The notes beneath the pieces were generated by a model, which saw only the letters and a list, made by a program, of their open reading frames with translations, had not been told where the DNA came from and searched no databases. Below, one piece after another: positions 61,696 to 64,000 of a stretch of DNA of 64,000 nt. The DNA is taken from contig NZ_CAJKOX010000010.1 in NCBI RefSeq assembly GCF_905201705.1, forward strand, positions 39,983-103,982, read 5' to 3'. The translations under genes were made by a program, and so were the position numbers. Numbering within the stretch: position 1 is the stretch's first letter; each line of letters starts with the position of its first letter. The DNA is from an uncultured Marvinbryantia sp. (GTDB taxonomy: Bacteria > Bacillota > Clostridia > Lachnospirales > Lachnospiraceae).

Positions 61696-63460
61696 GACTT
61701 TCCTCCCGGCTGCACGGCAGCAGCAGTCGAACCTCCGTCCCTTTTCCCGGTTTGCTTGTTATTTTTAATCCGTATTTTTCTCCATACCTCAGCTTTATCC
61801 GCTGATGCACATTTTTCAGACCGATACTCTGCCCGGGCCGTTCCGTCTCCTCTCCCTGCTCCAGATTTTTTATAACGCCCGCCAGCGTTTCCGGATCCAT
61901 CCCCTGCCCATCATCCGCGATAAGAATTTCCATATCAGAATTTTCCTCCCGCACTCTGATTCGAAGATGGATTCCGCTCCCGGCTCCTCCTGTGCCATGT
62001 AAGATAGCGTTCTCGACAACCGGCTGGATGCTCAGCTTTACGATCCGGTTATCTGCCAGCTTCTTTGGACAATCCACACTCAGAGATATACAATGGTCAT
62101 ACCGGACATTCTGGATCTGTACATAATTCTCTACACAGGCCAGCTCCTCGCTCAGGCGTACCATTGCATCTCTGGTCGTAAGTGTAAACCGCATAAACTT
62201 GCCCAGATCCGTCACCATCTCCGCCACATCCGTATCGTCGTTAATTTCCGCCATCATCGTAATGCTCTCCAGCGTATTATACAGAAAATGCGGATTAATC
62301 TGGTTCTGCAGCGCCTGAAGATTTGCGTCTCTTTCCTGGAGCTTCAGCTTATATTCCCTTGTGATCAAATCGTCGATCGCATCCAGCATAGAGTTAAAGC
62401 AGTCTGTCAGCTCTCCTACCTCATCCCTGCCTCCGGCTTCTTTTACCTTCGCCTTAAAGTTTCCATGCTTTACCTGCATCATTGCGTCGCGAAGATGCAC
62501 CAGCGGAGCTGTCAGCTGCCGTGAAGCCACTACCGTTGCTGCCAGAACTGCCGCACTGACCAGAATCAGGATAAGCGTCGTCAGCCTGGCCATCTGATTC
62601 AGCCCCGACATGACTACCTCTTCCTTCTGAAATATCCAGGTCACCAGGTCATTGTCACTTTTTGCAGATACACTGAGCAGGTAACGATTCCCATCAATTA
62701 TTACGCTTCCTTCGCTGTCATCCTTGCCGGTCTCAGAAAAATACTCTGAAAAAGCTTCCAACTGCTCTTCCGGTATCGTTCCGTTCAGCATGGAGCCATC
62801 CTGCAGTGTAACCGCAATATACGCATCTGAGACGTCACTGTTTTTTTCTGTCATTTCCATAATCAGCCCGCTGTCCATTTCCAGAATTGCATAGCCGATC
62901 GGTGTATTTGTATTTACTTCTTTAATTACCCGCACATAGCTGAAAACATTTTTGCGGGTACGGTTCACATAGCTCTGGGGATGCGTGGGAATTATCAGAA
63001 ATTCCTCATCCATAGATGCAATATAGCTTTTGAAGTAATCCGTATCGCGATAATATCCTCCGTTGCTCTTATTATAAACCACATTTCCATCCAGGTCTGT
63101 AATAAACACCGACTGGATTTCCTGATCCTGAATCAGCATATTAAACAGAAAATCATTCATAATATCATTGTTTTCCCTGGTCATTACACTCCGGTCTCCA
63201 TGTATGGATATATCATAAAGGATTTCCTGTATCTGATTGTTGTAATATGGATACAGTGAAATTCGTTTTACGGCAGTCAGATATGTATCAAGGTTCGTTT
63301 CAATCTGGTCGCTGACCATATCATATACCCGTACTGTGCTTTCCTCCAGGTTTTGCTGATACCACTTGAACACTACCAGGTTTACGCCTAGCAGAGGAAT
63401 AATGACACAGACACAAAATACTGCTGCTATCTTTACTCTCAGAGAATGAAAATTTTTCAC
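61688..63460 (-). CDS. Membrane sensor histidine kinase, third locus
   Basis: A 590-residue kinase counted from a GTG at 63460, chosen because GGAGGGG lies eight bases ahead; the frame is open to 63589, but its first 43 codons do not look like coding sequence. Membrane segments at about 11-31 and 291-313 enclose a double-Cache-like sensing domain of about 260 residues. HAMP follows. The phospho-accepting H391 lies in QINPHFLYNTLESIT, the N-box is QPVVENAILHGT and the G box is SIGLKNVHQRIKLRYG. It is the first intact gene of the third operon. Confidence 0.9.
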   Translation of the reverse strand: MKNFHSLRVKIAAVFCVCVIIPLLGVNLVVFKWYQQNLEESTVRVYDMVSDQIETNLDTYLTAVKRISLYPYYNNQIQEILYDISIHGDRSVMTRENNDIMNDFLFNMLIQDQEIQSVFITDLDGNVVYNKSNGGYYRDTDYFKSYIASMDEEFLIIPTHPQSYVNRTRKNVFSYVRVIKEVNTNTPIGYAILEMDSGLIMEMTEKNSDVSDAYIAVTLQDGSMLNGTIPEEQLEAFSEYFSETGKDDSEGSVIIDGNRYLLSVSAKSDNDLVTWIFQKEEVVMSGLNQMARLTTLILILVSAAVLAATVVASRQLTAPLVHLRDAMMQVKHGNFKAKVKEAGGRDEVGELTDCFNSMLDAIDDLITREYKLKLQERDANLQALQNQINPHFLYNTLESITMMAEINDDTDVAEMVTDLGKFMRFTLTTRDAMVRLSEELACVENYVQIQNVRYDHCISLSVDCPKKLADNRIVKLSIQPVVENAILHGTGGAGSGIHLRIRVREENSDMEILIADDGQGMDPETLAGVIKNLEQGEETERPGQSIGLKNVHQRIKLRYGEKYGLKITSKPGKGTEVRLLLPCSREESHA

Positions 63461-63482
63461 GGCCGGATCCCCTCCCAGGAAA

Positions 63483-63927
63483 TTATTCTGCCCGCAGGCA
63501 GTGAAAAACAGCTCCGTCAAACGCGTGCATAGCTTCGATCTGCAGATATCCGTCCTCTCCCAGAGAGGCACTGATTGCGTTGTCTGCAAACATGCTGCTG
63601 ATATGATAACCTCTCAGATTTTTCTGATACCCTGCAATTATCCCCTCATGCTGAAAGCTGTGTACGACCAGAAGTGCTCCTTCTTCGCTGAGCAATTCAA
63701 CGATCTGATACCCCTCCGGCTTTGCATAAGAACGTACCACGGATCCGCTGCGGCTCACTCTTGCATTTCTGATAATCGGCGTACATTTTCTGTAAAGAGC
63801 GATTGCTTCTTCTATCAGCGCCCATATCTTCCGGCAGCACAGTAAATCCCATCGTCTGTGTTTCACTGTCCAGAAGATACAAAAGAACCATATTATTTAC
63901 CTTATATGAACGATAAATCTGCTTCAC
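63483..63927 (-). pseudogene. Frameshifted small gene, possibly ends of a clan-D glycosidase
   Basis: A GTG at 63927 with GGAGGA seven bases ahead opens a frame (MKQIYRSYKVNNMVLLYLLD...GFTVLPEDM). It loses sense after about 36 codons, while the next frame continues with a coding-like sequence (WALIEEAIALYRKCTPIIRN ... YHISSMFADNAISASLGEDG) to a stop at 63483. One extra base near 63820, in or near a GGG run, would explain this. Repaired, the product would be about 147 residues. The two parts remind me of the first and last strands of GH36-type alpha-galactosidases, with the barrel missing, so this may be a deletion remnant. Sequencing error is the alternative for the shift. The kinase start is 22 bases downstream. 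Confidence 0.5.
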
Positions 63928-63973
63928 TGCATTTTCCTCCTTCTGCTACTACAATGTATTTATGGTTAATACC

Positions 63974-63990
63974 CCTTACAGCCAGTAAGG
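63974..63990. repeat. Small inverted repeat at the window's right edge
   Basis: CCTTAC and GTAAGG form a 6-bp stem with a five-base loop, 47 bases upstream of the frameshifted gene. It may be an operator or the end of a terminator; the edge prevents a decision. Confidence 0.3.
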
Positions 63991-64000
63991 AATTACCCAT

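Noticed and set aside
1..64000. CRISPR array, tRNA or rRNA genes
   Set aside because: No regularly spaced direct repeats with unique spacers, no cloverleaf with a TTCGA-type arm and no rRNA core sequence was found on reading both strands.

Overview
The window looks like chromosomal DNA of a Gram-positive Clostridium, most likely a gut Lachnospiraceae member. The basis is the low-to-medium GC content with strong AGGAGG ribosome sites and sigma-A type promoters, several YesM/YesN-type two-component pairs next to MalEFG-type sugar transporters, one stand-alone MsmX-type ATPase, ROK regulators, and a riboswitch-controlled corrinoid transporter. I see no rRNA, tRNA, CRISPR array, plasmid or phage structural gene.

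Layout. 1-2390: the 3' part of a ROK gene, then a tight pair of a DUF4869 protein and a P-loop ATPase. 2414-5746: promoter, cobalamin riboswitch and terminator ahead of a btuFCD-type corrinoid ABC transporter. 5831-7048: a DUF4143 ATPase with a 41-bp-period repeat upstream. 7309-13663: a ribose-type sugar transporter (ATPase, permease, binding protein) with a polyol dehydrogenase and a ROK repressor. 13875-14924: an intact gene for a response-regulator-like protein whose phosphoacceptor Asp is Asn and which has no DNA-binding domain. 14957-24862: a putative one-strand operon for N,N'-diacetylchitobiose use: GH94 phosphorylase, phosphohexomutase, histidine kinase, binding protein, two permeases and response regulator. 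25009-29445: Nudix hydrolase, HicB remnant, aconitase-like hydratase and its CdaR-type regulator. 29617-34777: a transporter-less sugar-sensing set (anchored binding protein, kinase, regulator, XylF-type lipoprotein). 34937-36049: the MsmX-type ATPase. 36329-39992: DEDDh exonuclease (apparently leaderless), a tyrosine-recombinase-like protein lacking key catalytic residues, and a D-Ala-D-Ala carboxypeptidase.

40120-43212: promoter, structured leader carrying a 157-bp MITE-like element (11-bp perfect inverted ends, 8-bp target duplication), then a three-gene cassette of two alpha/beta-hydrolases and an ATP-grasp ligase with no function I recognise. 43293-63927: a polysaccharide-utilisation region read leftward: kinase/regulator, binding protein, two permeases and a deacetylase-fold-like protein (ending in a terminator at 55.4 kb), then a GH42-related enzyme, GH43, a second binding protein and permease set, a second kinase/regulator and GH88. 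The enzyme mix points to xylan- or pectin-type side chains carrying uronic acids.

How it fits together: all three MalFG-type permease pairs lack an ATPase of their own, so the single MsmX-type ATPase at 35 kb probably energises all of them. Each such transporter has its own membrane kinase and AraC-type regulator. The strongest candidates for new biology are the hydrolase/hydrolase/ATP-grasp cassette, the Asn-substituted receiver protein, the DUF4869/ATPase pair and the MITE-like element.
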